Of a stretch of DNA of 64,000 nucleotides, positions 8,826-18,039 are shown piece after piece. This DNA is from Paracoccus contaminans (GTDB lineage Bacteria; Pseudomonadota; Alphaproteobacteria; Rhodobacterales; Rhodobacteraceae): contig NZ_CP020612.1 of NCBI RefSeq assembly GCF_002105555.1, forward strand, positions 1,728,001 through 1,792,000, written 5' to 3'. The notes under the pieces were generated by a model. The model made no database searches and was not told the origin of the DNA. It saw only the letters and a list, made by a program, of their open reading frames with translations. The translations under genes and the position numbers were made by a program. Numbering within the stretch: the stretch's first letter is position 1; every line of letters begins with the position of its first letter.

Positions 8826-9575
8826 TCAGATCATCTGCCACAGCAGCCGCAGGGCCAGCGCCGTCGAGGTCACGACCAGCAGCGGCTTGATCACGCGCGC
8901 GCCGATGCGCATGGCCAGGCGGCTGCCCAGCCAGGCGCCCAGCATCTGCCCCGCCCCCATCAGCAGGCCGGCGGCCCATAGCGGGTGCCCGGTCAGGGCA
9001 AAGGCGGTCAGCCCGCCGATGTTGGACGCAAAGTTCAGCAGCTTGGTATGCGCCGTCGCCTTGAGGATGCCGAACCCCGCCAGCGCGACAAAGGCCAGCA
9101 TGTAGAACGCCCCCGCGCCCGGCCCGATCAGCCCGTCATAAAAGCCGATGGCCGGCACCACCGTCAGGGCGAACGCGGCCGGCGACAGCCTTGCCGCGCG
9201 GTCCAGATCGTTCAGCCCCGGCTTGAAGGCAAAGAACAAGGCGATCCCGATCAGCACGACCGGCAGCATGATCCGCAGCGCCTGGGCGGGCAGGGCCGTC
9301 ACCAGCAGCGCCCCCGCCAGACCCGCGGCAAAGGCCAGGCCCGCGCTCCTTGTCTGCCGGCGCAGATCGACCAGGCCGGAGCGGGCATAGGCAAGGGCGG
9401 CGGTTGCCGCCCCCACGCTGCCCTGAACCTTGTTCGTCGCCAGCGCCTGATCGGGCGGCAGCCCCGCCATCAGCAGCACCGGAACGGTGATCAGCCCGCC
9501 GCCCCCTGCGATCGCATCCACGAATCCGGCCGCCGAGGCCGCCAGAACCAGCAACGCAAGGATCTGCGGGTCCAT
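8826..9575 (-). CDS. TSUP family (TauE/SafE-like) membrane transporter
   Basis: A 249-residue polytopic membrane protein with about eight hydrophobic helices. The duplicated TauE/SafE signature is seen as SAAGFVDAIAGGGGLITVPVLL at the N-terminus (GGGGxxxxPxL, with ATNKVQGSVG after it) and FYDGLIGPGAGAFYMLAF in the second half, followed by KLLNFASNIGGL. Members export sulfite, sulfoacetate or other organic anions, or take them up; the substrate cannot be read from sequence. It starts 7 bases after hspQ ends, so the two are probably cotranscribed. Confidence 0.88.
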   Translation of the reverse strand: MDPQILALLVLAASAAGFVDAIAGGGGLITVPVLLMAGLPPDQALATNKVQGSVGAATAALAYARSGLVDLRRQTRSAGLAFAAGLAGALLVTALPAQALRIMLPVVLIGIALFFAFKPGLNDLDRAARLSPAAFALTVVPAIGFYDGLIGPGAGAFYMLAFVALAGFGILKATAHTKLLNFASNIGGLTAFALTGHPLWAAGLLMGAGQMLGAWLGSRLAMRIGARVIKPLLVVTSTALALRLLWQMI

Positions 9576-9582
9576 CCGCGGG

Positions 9583-9903
9583 TCAGTTCAGGCCGTGCTG
9601 CATCGGATAGCGGCCGTCCGCGAACTCTCCGAACAGGCTGTTCAGTTCGGGATGGGCCAGCGGTTCGCCCGAATGGTCGGGAACGAGGTTCTGTTCCGAG
9701 ACATAGGCGACGTAATAGGTCGCCTCGGTTTCCGCATACAGGTGGTAATAGGGCTGGTCCTTGGACGGGCGGCAATCCTCGGGGATGGACTGATACCATT
9801 CTTCGGTGTTGGCGAACTGAGGGTCCACGTCGAACACGACCCCGCGGAACGGATGTTCGCGGTGACGCACGACCTGTCCGATGTTGTATTTCGCACTGCG
9901 CAT
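9583..9903 (-). CDS. hspQ: Heat shock protein HspQ
   Basis: HspQ (YccV) binds hemimethylated DNA and acts as a specificity-enhancing factor of the Lon protease. The start MRSAKYNIGQVVRHREHPFR at 9903 gives 106 residues, the family size; upstream in-frame sequence does not resemble a protein. The conserved FRGVVFDVDPQFANTEEWY and KDQPYYHLYAETEATYYVAY segments are present, as is NLVPDHSGEPLAHPEL. It is the first gene of a short operon with the TSUP permease. The 159 bases between it and the MFS gene hold only GC-rich imperfect palindromes. Confidence 0.93.
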   Translation of the reverse strand: MRSAKYNIGQVVRHREHPFRGVVFDVDPQFANTEEWYQSIPEDCRPSKDQPYYHLYAETEATYYVAYVSEQNLVPDHSGEPLAHPELNSLFGEFADGRYPMQHGLN

Positions 9904-10062
9904 GATCTTTGCCCTGATCGTTACAGGCGTGTAACGCCTCGTCCCGGAAAAGTCCACTGCAACCCGCCCGGCCGCGGCGCCCAAGGGCGCGGCAGATGCA
10001 GAAAATGCGGCCTGTTGCGATGCGGGCCATGGCCCGGCCGGGGTCCGGCCGGACCGGCCGGA

Positions 10063-11358
10063 TCAGTCGTGCCGGAAGAAGCCGTGCCGGCGGTTGTCGC
10101 GCATGAACAGCACTGCGATCAGGCAGACGATGGCCATGACGGTCAGGTAGATCGAGAAATAGCTCTCATGCCCGGCCTGCTTGAAATACAGCGCCACATA
10201 TTCGGCGCTGCCCCCGAACAGGGCGTTGCCGATCGCATAGACAAAGCCCGTGCCCAGCGCGCGCACCTCGGGCGGGAACATCTCGGCCTTCAGCACGCCC
10301 GAGATCGAGGTGTAGAGCGACATGATCATCATCACCCCGGTGATGCACAGCACCGCCATCGCCGGCGACTGGTTCGCGCCCAGAAAGCGATAGGCCGGGA
10401 TCATCGCCACCGCCATCCCGACCGAGAACAGCAGCATCTGCGCCTTGCGCCCGATCCGGTCCGACAGCGCGCCGAACAGCGGCTGGGCGCACATGTAGAT
10501 GAACAGGCACAGGGTCATGATGTTGGACGCCTGCGGCTTGGCCATTCCTGTCGTGTTGATGAGGTATTTCTGCATGTAGGTCGTGAAGGCATAGAAGGAC
10601 AGCGAGCCGAAGCAGGTGATGCCCAGCACCACCAGCACCGCGCGCGGATGGCGCAGCACCCCGCGCAGCGTCCCCGCCTCCTTGCTCGTGCGGGCCGCGT
10701 CCGATTGCGTTTCCGTCAGCGAACGGCGCAGCCACAGCGAGACCAGCCCCATCAGCGCGCCCACGACAAAGGCCCAGCGCCATCCCCCGGCGGTGATTTC
10801 CTCGGTGGTCATGAACAGCTGCATGATCGTCGCCAGCAGCGAGGCAAGCAGCTGCCCCCCGATCAGCGTCACATACTGGAACGAGGAATAGAAGCCGCGC
10901 CGCCCGCGCTGGGAAACCTCGGTCATGTAGGTTGCGGTGGCGCCATATTCGCCGCCCACTGAAAAGGCCTGCAGGCAGCGCACCAGCAGCAGCAGGATCG
11001 GTGCCGCGGCGCCGATCCGTTCTGTTGTCGGCAGCAGTGCCATCAGCAGCGAGCCGGCCGACATCATCAGCACCGATGTCACCATCGAGGTCTTGCGCCC
11101 ATAGCGGTCGGCGATGCGGCCGAACACATAGCCGCCCAGGGGCCGCATGAAGAACGACAGCAGGATCACCCCCGCCGAGGCGAGGAACGCCTGCGTCTGG
11201 TCGCCTGCAAAGAACTGCTTGGCGAAATAGACCGAAAAGAAGGCGTAAAGGTAGAAGTCGAACCACTCGACCAGATTGCCGCTGGACGCCACGAATATCT
11301 TGCGGATCGTTTCGCCCGTTGTCGGATTGTGATGCGCCGGATCGGCATGATGCGCCAT
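10063..11358 (-). CDS. MFS transporter, metabolite:H+ symporter family (alpha-ketoglutarate permease-like)
   Basis: A 431-residue inner-membrane symporter with 12 predicted helices. The start at 11358 follows GGGAGG by 8 bases. N-terminal FVASSGNLVEWFDFYLYAFF is the signature of the MHS subfamily (KgtP, ShiA, ProP). The major-facilitator loop motif appears twice: GRIADRYGRKTSM after helix 2 and LSDRIGRKAQM after helix 8. SVGGEYGATATYMTEV is the family helix 5 motif. The substrate is probably a dicarboxylate or other organic acid, by resemblance to KgtP. It lies 44 bases downstream of the phosphatase gene, on the same strand. Confidence 0.88.
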   Translation of the reverse strand: MAHHADPAHHNPTTGETIRKIFVASSGNLVEWFDFYLYAFFSVYFAKQFFAGDQTQAFLASAGVILLSFFMRPLGGYVFGRIADRYGRKTSMVTSVLMMSAGSLLMALLPTTERIGAAAPILLLLVRCLQAFSVGGEYGATATYMTEVSQRGRRGFYSSFQYVTLIGGQLLASLLATIMQLFMTTEEITAGGWRWAFVVGALMGLVSLWLRRSLTETQSDAARTSKEAGTLRGVLRHPRAVLVVLGITCFGSLSFYAFTTYMQKYLINTTGMAKPQASNIMTLCLFIYMCAQPLFGALSDRIGRKAQMLLFSVGMAVAMIPAYRFLGANQSPAMAVLCITGVMMIMSLYTSISGVLKAEMFPPEVRALGTGFVYAIGNALFGGSAEYVALYFKQAGHESYFSIYLTVMAIVCLIAVLFMRDNRRHGFFRHD

Positions 11359-11402
11359 CGGGGGTACCTCCCAGGAACGGATGGCGCTGTTCTGAACCCG
11401 GC

Positions 11403-12140
11403 TCAGGCTGTTGTCGAGTGCGCCAGGGCCGTGCGCCCGCCCTTCCCGATCAGCCAGGCGGCGCCGCCTTCCTCGAACAGGGCGACGGTCAGCGGCCCGC
11501 CCATGGCCGCGCCGGTGTCGATGGCCACCCGGTTGCCGAAATGCGTGGCCCGCCGCACGGGCGTGTGGCCATGGACCACCAGCACCCCGTGATCGCGGCG
11601 GTCCTGGTGAAAGGGCTTCCTGATCCACAGCAGGTCGTCCTGGGCCTGGGCCAGCAGGTCGATGCCCGGCCTGATCCCGGCATGCACGAACAGCGCCTGC
11701 GGGGTCAGGTGCCAGGCGGGCAGCCCGTCCAGCCAGCGGGCATGGCTGGCCGGGATGGCCTCCAGCGCCTCGGCATGGACAGCCGACAGCGGACGGGCCC
11801 GCGCCGCCGTCACGCCATAGGAGGCAAGCGTCGCCTCGGCCCCGCTGTCGCGGGCGATCCAGTTCCTCTGGTCGGCCGCGCAAGGGTCGATCCAGCCCGG
11901 ATCGCGCAGGAAGTTGGGAAGCTGGCGGTCGTGATTGCCCTTGAGGACGATCCAGTTCCGCCCCTGCGCCTGCCCGTCCATCAGACAGGCGATCACCCCG
12001 CGGCTGTCGGGGCCGCGGTCGATCAGGTCGCCGACATGGACGATCCGTGCATCCTCGCCCCCGTCGGCACGGATGCGCTCATGCGCATCCTGCAGCAGCG
12101 CCAGATGCCCGTGGATATCGCCGATCGCATAGATCGCCAT
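11403..12140 (-). CDS. Metallophosphoesterase, PP2A/ApaH-like protein phosphatase
   Basis: A 245-residue cytoplasmic metallophosphatase. The metal-ligand motifs of the phosphoesterase fold are complete: GDIHGH (residues 7-12), GDLIDRGPDS, GNHD (KGNHDRQL), a His in FVHAGIRPG and a His in VVHGHTPV. These are the motifs of bacterial Ser/Thr phosphatases (PrpA/PrpB) and diadenosine tetraphosphatases; the sequence does not decide between them. It is downstream of serA by 61 bases and may ride on the serine operon transcript. Confidence 0.88.
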   Translation of the reverse strand: MAIYAIGDIHGHLALLQDAHERIRADGGEDARIVHVGDLIDRGPDSRGVIACLMDGQAQGRNWIVLKGNHDRQLPNFLRDPGWIDPCAADQRNWIARDSGAEATLASYGVTAARARPLSAVHAEALEAIPASHARWLDGLPAWHLTPQALFVHAGIRPGIDLLAQAQDDLLWIRKPFHQDRRDHGVLVVHGHTPVRRATHFGNRVAIDTGAAMGGPLTVALFEEGGAAWLIGKGGRTALAHSTTA

Positions 12141-12201
12141 GCCGGTTTCCCTTGCCTCTCCCTCGGCCCACAGGATCGGCCGAGGGCGGGTTCCGCGCCC
12201 T

Positions 12202-13794
12202 TCAGACCTCGAAGGTCAGCGGGCGCACCTGTTCGAACTTGCCGGTCGCCAGCAGCGCCTGGCGCACATCCTCGCGCAGCGGCTCGTCCAGATAGGTGAT
12301 GGCGATGGCATCGCCCCCGTTCGCCGCCCGGCCCAGCGTGAAGTTCGCCATGTTGACGCCCATGCCCCCCAGCGTGACGCCCAGCGTGCCGATCACACCC
12401 GGCACGTCCTTGTTGCGGGTGTACATCATGTGCGCCCCGATCTCGGCATCGACATTGATGCCGCGGATCTGGATGAAACGGGGCTTGCCATCGCTGAACA
12501 CGGTGCCCGCGATTGACCGCTCGCGATCCCCCGTCACCATCGTCACCTTGACATAGCCGTCATAGACGCCGGCCTTGTCCTGCGTCGTGGTAGCGATCTG
12601 GATGCCGCGTTCCTTGGCCACGACCGGGGCCGAGACCATGTTGGCGTCGGGGTTCACCGACTTCATCACCCCGGCGATCACCGCGGCGTTCAGGGCGTTG
12701 ATGTTCATCGTCGCCGCCACGCCATCGTAAAGAATGTTGATCGCCTTGATCGGCTCGTCGGTCATCTGCCCGATGAAGGCGCCCAGATGCCCGGCCAGCT
12801 TGATCCACGGACCCATGACGGCCGCCTCCTCGGCGGTGACGCTGGGCATGTTCAGCGCGTTCTGCACCGCGCCGGTCAGCAGATAGTCCGACATCTGCTC
12901 GGCCACCTGCAGGGCGACGTTCTCCTGCGCCTCGGTGGTCGAGGCGCCCAGATGCGGGGTCACGACGACGTTCGGCAGACCGAACAGCGGGCTTTCGGTC
13001 GCCGGCTCGGTCGCGAACACGTCCAGCGCGGCGCCGGCGACATGGCCCGACTTCAGCGCCTCGGCCAGCGCCGCCTCGTCGATCAGCCCGCCGCGGGCGG
13101 CGTTGATGATGCGCACGCCCTTTTTCGTCCTGGCCAGGTTCTCGGCCGACAGGATGCCCCGCGTCTTGTCGGTCAGCGGAACATGCAGGGTGATGAAATC
13201 GGCCTTGGCCAGCAGCTCGTCCAGCTCGACCTTGGTCGCGCCCATCTCCTTGGCGCGCTCGTCCGACAGAAAGGGGTCATAGGCCAGCACCTTCATGTGC
13301 AGCCCGCGGGCGCGGTCGATGACGATGCCGCCGATATTGCCCGCGCCGATCACGCCCAGTGTCTTGTTGAACAGCTCGACACCCATGAAGCGGTTCTTTT
13401 CCCACTTGCCGGCATGGGTGGACACCGATGCCTCGGGCAGCTGGCGGGCCACCGCGAACATCAGCGCGATGGCGTGTTCGGCGGTGGTGACGCTGTTGCC
13501 GAAAGGCGTGTTCATCACGATCACGCCCTTTTTCGAGGCCGCGGGGATGTCCACGTTGTCAACGCCGATCCCGGCCCGGCCAATCACCTTCAGCCGCCCG
13601 GCCCTTTCCAGCAGCTTTTCCGTGACCTTGGTGGCCGAGCGGATCGCCAGCCCGTCATAATTGCCGATGATCTCGGCCAGCCTGTCCTTGTCCTTGCCCA
13701 GATCGGGCATGTAGTCCACCTCGACCCCGCGATCGCGGAAGATCTGGACGGCGGTTTCGCTCAGCGCGTCGGAAACCAGAACCTTGGGTGCCAT
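12202..13794 (-). CDS. serA: D-3-phosphoglycerate dehydrogenase SerA (long form)
   Basis: Oxidises 3-phosphoglycerate to 3-phosphohydroxypyruvate with NAD+, the first step of serine synthesis. The 530 residues match the long type: substrate and NAD domains with GVIGAGNIGG, the catalytic Arg in INAARGGLIDEAAL, Glu in DVFATEPA and His in VVTPHLGAST. An intervening domain follows (about 320-450), then a C-terminal ACT domain beginning DVPGVIGTLGVTLG that may bind serine. It is the second gene of a serC-serA operon, 98 bases after serC, with a hairpin element between them. Regulation probably acts through the leader ahead of serC. Confidence 0.97.
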   Translation of the reverse strand: MAPKVLVSDALSETAVQIFRDRGVEVDYMPDLGKDKDRLAEIIGNYDGLAIRSATKVTEKLLERAGRLKVIGRAGIGVDNVDIPAASKKGVIVMNTPFGNSVTTAEHAIALMFAVARQLPEASVSTHAGKWEKNRFMGVELFNKTLGVIGAGNIGGIVIDRARGLHMKVLAYDPFLSDERAKEMGATKVELDELLAKADFITLHVPLTDKTRGILSAENLARTKKGVRIINAARGGLIDEAALAEALKSGHVAGAALDVFATEPATESPLFGLPNVVVTPHLGASTTEAQENVALQVAEQMSDYLLTGAVQNALNMPSVTAEEAAVMGPWIKLAGHLGAFIGQMTDEPIKAINILYDGVAATMNINALNAAVIAGVMKSVNPDANMVSAPVVAKERGIQIATTTQDKAGVYDGYVKVTMVTGDRERSIAGTVFSDGKPRFIQIRGINVDAEIGAHMMYTRNKDVPGVIGTLGVTLGGMGVNMANFTLGRAANGGDAIAITYLDEPLREDVRQALLATGKFEQVRPLTFEV

Positions 13795-13833
13795 GTCGAT
13801 TATCTCCTGAAAAGGCGGGCCGCAGCCTCACGC

Positions 13834-13882
13834 CCATCTTCGGTCCGAAAATATCCTGGGGGTGCGGGGGCAAGGCCCCCGC
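13834..13882. repeat. Intergenic palindromic element between serC and serA
   Basis: A T/A-containing block (TCCGAAAATATCCTGGGG, 13844-13861) is followed by a perfect 8-bp hairpin GCGGGGGC-AAG-GCCCCCGC (13864-13882). I recall elements of this form scattered between genes in Rhodobacteraceae, but I cannot run the search here. It could stabilise or attenuate the serC-serA message. Confidence 0.5.
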
Positions 13883-13892
13883 TTGGGGCAGA

Positions 13893-15041
13893 TCAAGCCT
13901 GCGCGGCCAGTTCCGCCCGATAGGCCCACTCGACCCACGGCAGCAGCGCCGCGACATCGGCCTGTTCGACGGTCGAGCCGCACCAGATCCGCAGACCCGC
14001 CGGCGCATCGCGATAGGCGCCAAGGTCCAGCCCCACGCCCTCTTTCTCGAGCCGCTTGGCGACCGCCTTGGCGAAGGCCTCGCCGTCCTTGATCGCCGGA
14101 TCGGTGAAGCGCAGGCAGACCGAGGTGGTGGACGCCGTCGCCGCGTCCTCGGCAAGGTTGGCGATCCAGTCGCGCGCCGCGCAGAAATCCCAGACGGTGC
14201 GCGCGTTGGCCTCGGCCCGGGCGATCAGGCCCTTCAGCCCGCCGACGGATTTGGCCCAGTTCAGCGCGACGATGTAATCCTCGACGCACAGCATCGAGGG
14301 GGTGTTGATCGTCTCGCCCTTGAAGATGCCCTCGATCAGCTTGCCGCCCTTGGTCATGCGAAAGATCTTGGGCAGCGGCCAGGCGGGGGTATAGGTTTCC
14401 AGCCGCTCGACCGCACGGGGCGACAGGATCAGCACGCCATGCGCGCCCTCGCCGCCCAGCACCTTCTGCCAGCTGAAGGTGACGACATCCAGCTTGTCCC
14501 ACGGCAGGTCCATCGCGAACGCCGCGCTGGTCGCGTCGCAGATGATCAGCCCGGCGCGGTCCGCCGGGATCGCATCGCCGTTCGGCACCCGCACGCCCGA
14601 GGTGGTGCCATTCCAGGTGAACACCACGTCCTTGTCAAAATCGACAGTGGCAAAGTCGACGATGCGGCCGTAGTCGGCCTTCTTCACGGTCGCATCCAGC
14701 TTGAGTTGTTTCACGGCGTCCGTGACCCAGCCTTCGCCAAAGCTTTCCCAGGCCAGCATCTCGACCGGGCGGGCACCCAGCAGCGACCACATCGCCATTT
14801 CCACCGCGCCAGTGTCAGAACCGGGCACGATGCCGATGCGGTAGTCGGCAGGAACGCCCAGCACCTCGCGGGTCAGCTCGATCGCCTGCGCCAGCTTGGA
14901 CTTGCCCACCGCGGCGCGGTGCGAGCGGCCCAGCGGCGCATCGTTCAGCATGTCAAGGGTAAAGCCGGGGATCTTGGCGCAGGGGCCAGACGAAAAACGC
15001 GGATTGGCCGGCCGCGCAGCCGGGGTCGTGACGTCGGTCAT
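13893..15041 (-). CDS. serC: Phosphoserine aminotransferase SerC
   Basis: Transaminates 3-phosphohydroxypyruvate with glutamate to give phosphoserine; PLP-dependent and cytoplasmic. The start [20 protein letters not shown] at 15041 gives 382 residues and follows GGAAGG; longer in-frame extension runs through the leader RNA and is not coding. The PLP lysine is Lys193 in [15 protein letters not shown], with [13 protein letters not shown] and the [11 protein letters not shown] loop conserved. This is the alphaproteobacterial (Methanosarcina-like) SerC subtype. It heads the serC-serA operon and is preceded by an RNA leader ending in a terminator hairpin 17 bases before the start. Confidence 0.97.
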   Translation of the reverse strand: MTDVTTPAARPANPRFSSGPCAKIPGFTLDMLNDAPLGRSHRAAVGKSKLAQAIELTREVLGVPADYRIGIVPGSDTGAVEMAMWSLLGARPVEMLAWESFGEGWVTDAVKQLKLDATVKKADYGRIVDFATVDFDKDVVFTWNGTTSGVRVPNGDAIPADRAGLIICDATSAAFAMDLPWDKLDVVTFSWQKVLGGEGAHGVLILSPRAVERLETYTPAWPLPKIFRMTKGGKLIEGIFKGETINTPSMLCVEDYIVALNWAKSVGGLKGLIARAEANARTVWDFCAARDWIANLAEDAATASTTSVCLRFTDPAIKDGEAFAKAVAKRLEKEGVGLDLGAYRDAPAGLRIWCGSTVEQADVAALLPWVEWAYRAELAAQA

Positions 15042-15057
15042 GGTTAGCCTTCCAGCT

Positions 15058-15118
15058 AAAAAGCCCCTCGTTGGGGAGGGGTGTCCCATCGCAAAGCCTA
15101 TGCGAGGCCTGCCGACAC
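15058..15118 (-). ncRNA. serC leader RNA with terminator/anti-SD hairpin
   Basis: On the minus strand an outer helix GTGTC/GACAC (15118-15114 with 15085-15081) encloses a hairpin TCGCA-loop-TGCGA (15105-15101 with 15093-15089). An intrinsic-terminator shape follows: CCCCTC-CCCAAC-GAGGGG-C-TTTTT (15081-15058), ending 17 bases before the serC start. The two structures share base 15081, so they could be mutually exclusive. A conserved serC leader motif is known upstream of serC-serA operons in alphaproteobacteria; I assign this to it from position and shape, not a covariance search. Confidence 0.6.
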
Positions 15119-15361
15119 TGCAATAGGCCGCGATAACGCTCCTGCCGGTTCCTCTGAGATGGCCCGAAGCGTGGCAGGGCCATGCGCGACGCCCTGGCGC
15201 GAATCTGAAGCGGATATCCGGCGCACTGTCTCGCCGGTGGGTCATACGGCAATGCCCCCATGCGCTGACCAAGGCAAGCCGCACGAAGGCGCATGGCAGG
15301 GGTGCCGGCCCCGCCTGGCCCGCGAACAGACCGGCGCCGCGCCGCCTGCCCGGTCATCCCC
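15119..15361. other. Gene-free region upstream of the serC leader
   Basis: No convincing coding sequence or RNA gene. It should contain the promoter of the serC-serA operon, but no clear -35/-10 pair was found. The short open frames here lack ribosome binding sites and family resemblance. Confidence 0.4.
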
Positions 15362-16128
15362 TCAGGTGGTGACGCGCACCAGCACGACGGCCAGGGCGGA
15401 AATGCCAAGCACGCAGGCCGTAGCAATGGTGATGCTGGTTCCCGCAGTCGTCGCGGCAAAGCCGATCATCGCCCAGATGATCGCAAGCGAAAATGTGATC
15501 GCCCCGTTCATGCGCAGCTGCCCCCAGGCGCCCAGCAAGGCCGTCACCAGCAGGCCGATCAGCACGGCCCGCTCCAGCCCGACGCCCAGCCGGAAATGCA
15601 CATACATGCCCAGGGCCGAGGTGGCTGCGACCAGCAGCCAGCCCGCGATGAATGCGACGGGCAGATCGCCCCCCCGTCGCGCCGCGTTCCCCCCGCCTGC
15701 GGCATCACGCCCTGGGTCAGCAGCCCGGCAGACAGCGCGGCCAGAACCAGCCCCGGCAACGGCATCGGGTTCAACAGCCAGGGCCATATCGCGGCAAGCA
15801 TCATGGCGATGGTTTCGGCCCATTCCCGGCCGGGCGGCACCGGCTGGCGGATGCGGCTCAGCATATGGGCGCCGACCGCCACGATCACGGCCACCAGCAG
15901 CGCCCACAGGACCGGATTGGACGGCTGCGACACGACGCCCAGCAGGTTGAGGCCCGCCTTGCCCAGCGGATCGTCGGGCAGGGCAAAGGACAGCCCGCCA
16001 TTGTCGAACACGCGCCCGGTATGCAGCTCGGGCCGGATGGTGGTGGTGCGCAATGCAGTCAGCACCGCCGAGATCGCAAAGGATCCGGCGGCAAAGCTGT
16101 CGGCGATGGTTCGGCCTTGCAGGGTCAT
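15362..16128 (-). pseudogene. Polytopic membrane protein (possibly TspO-like), frameshifted as assembled
   Basis: Two overlapping frames make one protein. The first starts at 16128 ([20 protein letters not shown]) and encodes helices through GLVLAALSAGLLTQGVMPQ. The membrane-protein pattern then continues in the next frame with DLPVAFIAGWLLVAATSALG to VVLVRVTT at 15362. The total of 767 bases is one short of a multiple of three. The switch lies in 15668-15700, which holds runs of 7 and 6 G on the coding strand; one added G gives a protein of about 255 residues with six or seven helices. Tryptophan-rich sensory (TspO) proteins of this family look similar, but that is a weak assignment. It is more likely a sequencing error than true decay. 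Confidence 0.6.
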
Positions 16129-16227
16129 GGCCCCTCAACGACTCGGCGCGCCTGCCGGGTCCGTCCGGATCTGCATAAATCCGGCGGCCCGCCGCTGCGG
16201 CCCGCCGGCCATGCGCCGGCGCCCCGC

Positions 16228-17519
16228 TCAGGCAAGCCTGCCATCCGCCGACAGGGAAGTCGCCCCCCCAGATAGGGATGGAGCACCGCAGGTAGCGCGA
16301 CCGAGCCGTCCGCCTGCTGGCCGTTTTCCAGCACCGCGATCAGCGTCCGCCCCACGGCAAGCCCCGATCCGTTCAGCGTATGGACGAATTCGGGCCGCCC
16401 GCCCCCCTCGGGGCGGTAACGGGCGTTCATGCGCCGGCCCTGGAAATCGCCGCAATAGCTGACCGAGGAAATCTCGCGATAGCGGCCCTGGCCGGGCAGC
16501 CACACCTCGATGTCATGGGTGATGCGCGCGCCAAAGCCCATGTCGCCCGTGCACAGGACGATCGTGCGATAGGGCAGCTCCAGCGCCTCCAGCACGGCCT
16601 CGGCGCATTTCGTCATCCGTTCATGTTCGGCCAGCCCGCTATCGGCATCGGTGATGGAAACCATTTCCACCTTTTCGAACTGATGCTGGCGCAGCATGCC
16701 GGCGGTGTCGCGCCCGGCGCTGCCCGCCTCGGACCGGAAGCACTGGGAAAGGGCGACCATCCGGCGCGGCAGGCTGGCCTGATCGACCAGATCGCCATGC
16801 ACCGTGTTGGTCAGCGTCACCTCGGCGGTGGGGATCAGCCACCAACCCTCGCGCGTCTGATAGCTGTCCTCGCCGAATTTGGGCAGCTGGCCGGTGCCCT
16901 CCATCATCTCGGGCAGGACCAGGACCGGGGTCCAGGTTTCCGTCAGCCCGTGGCGGTCGGCATGCAGGTCCAGCATGAACTGCGCCAGCGCGCGGTGGAT
17001 GCGCGCGACCGCCCCGCTCAGCAGCACGAAGCGGGCCCCCGACAGCTTGGCGGCCGTGGCAAAGTCCAGCCCCGCCCGGGCGCCGGCGATCTCGAAATGT
17101 TCGGCGGGGGCGAAATCGAGCGGCCGCGGCTCGCCCCAGCGGCGGATCTCGACATTGTCGTTCTCGTCCCTGCCATCGGGAACCTGCGGCAGAGGCAGGT
17201 TGGGAATGCCCATCAGCAGATCGCGCAGCCGTTCGTCCAGCGTGGCCGCCTCGGCCTGCATCGCGGCGATCTCGGCCTTCTTGTCGGCGACAAGGGCGCG
17301 CAGCTGGTCGAAGGCGGCATCATCGCCCCGCGCCCTGGCGGCGCCGACCTCCTTGCTGGCCCGGTTCTGATCGGCCTGCGCCGTCTCGGCGGCGGCGATA
17401 CGGGCGCGGCGCTCGGCGTCAAGCGCAAGGATTTCCGAGGACATCGGCGCCAGCCCCCGGCGCGCAAGCGCGGCGTCAAAGCCGGCCGGATCGTCGCGGA
17501 TAAGGCGGATATCGTGCAT
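16228..17519 (-). CDS. serS: Seryl-tRNA synthetase, 3' end frameshifted as assembled
   Basis: Charges tRNA-Ser (and tRNA-Sec) with serine; class II synthetase and essential. From 17519 ([20 protein letters not shown]) the N-terminal coiled-coil arm (about 30-105) leads to the catalytic domain with motif 2 [20 protein letters not shown] and motif 3 [16 protein letters not shown]. At HPYLGG a run of 7 G (16263-16269) shifts the frame; as assembled it runs on to 16125 with an unrelated 46-residue tail. One more G gives [17 protein letters not shown] and a stop at 16228, a normal 430-residue enzyme. The assembled stop overlaps the next ATG by 4 bases, which I take as coincidence. The thioredoxin-like gene is 75 bases upstream. 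Confidence 0.93.
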
Positions 17520-17594
17520 GGAATGTCCTTTCGGCGCAGGCGCGCAATGCACATGCCCCTTACCCCAGCCCGCGCAGCCCTGCCAAGGGCGCAC

Positions 17595-17966
17595 TCAGCC
17601 GCGGGGCAGCAGGGAATCGATCTCGGGCCAGAAGCGGGCGGGGCCGGCATATCCCTCGATGCGCGCGATCTCGATCCCGCCCCTCAGCAGAAGGAAGGTT
17701 GGCGTGACGCGCGGGGCGCGGGCCAGCGCCAGCCCGTCCGGCCAAGGGCCGTCCAGCGACACGAATGACAGCGGCAGGCGGCGGCCCGCGGCCTGAGCGG
17801 CATAGGAGGGCAGGATCTCGCGCCGCCAGGCCGCGCACCAGGGGCAGCCCGGCCGCTCCACCATCATCAGCGCCAGCCCGCGGCGGGGCGCGGCCGGCGC
17901 AGCCTCGGCCAGCGGCGCGGGCAGGGCGGCCGCGGCAAGGATCAGCAGGGCGTGGCGTCGGTTCAT
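17595..17966 (-). CDS. Exported thioredoxin-like protein
   Basis: A 123-residue periplasmic thiol protein. The start MNRRHALLILAAAALPAPLA at 17966 gives a signal peptide cleaved near AEAAPAAP, while the longer open frame does not. The redox motif is Cys41-Pro-Trp-Cys44 (RPGCPWCAAWRREI), and the cis-Pro region is APRVTPTFLLLRGG, both standard for thioredoxin folds. Similar small proteins are annotated SoxS-like or thioredoxin family in this group. It lies directly upstream of serS in the same direction. The partner protein is unknown. Confidence 0.85.
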   Translation of the reverse strand: MNRRHALLILAAAALPAPLAEAAPAAPRRGLALMMVERPGCPWCAAWRREILPSYAAQAAGRRLPLSFVSLDGPWPDGLALARAPRVTPTFLLLRGGIEIARIEGYAGPARFWPEIDSLLPRG

Positions 17967-18039
17967 CGCGCACCTTGGAGAGAAATCGCGCCCAAGGCTA
18001 GGGCAGGGCCGCCCCGCAGGCAAGCCGGGCCGGCCCCGG

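Noticed and set aside
15041..15284. Longer SerC starting at 15284
   Set aside because: The extension runs through the structured leader and terminator and does not resemble SerC; the family start is at 15041.
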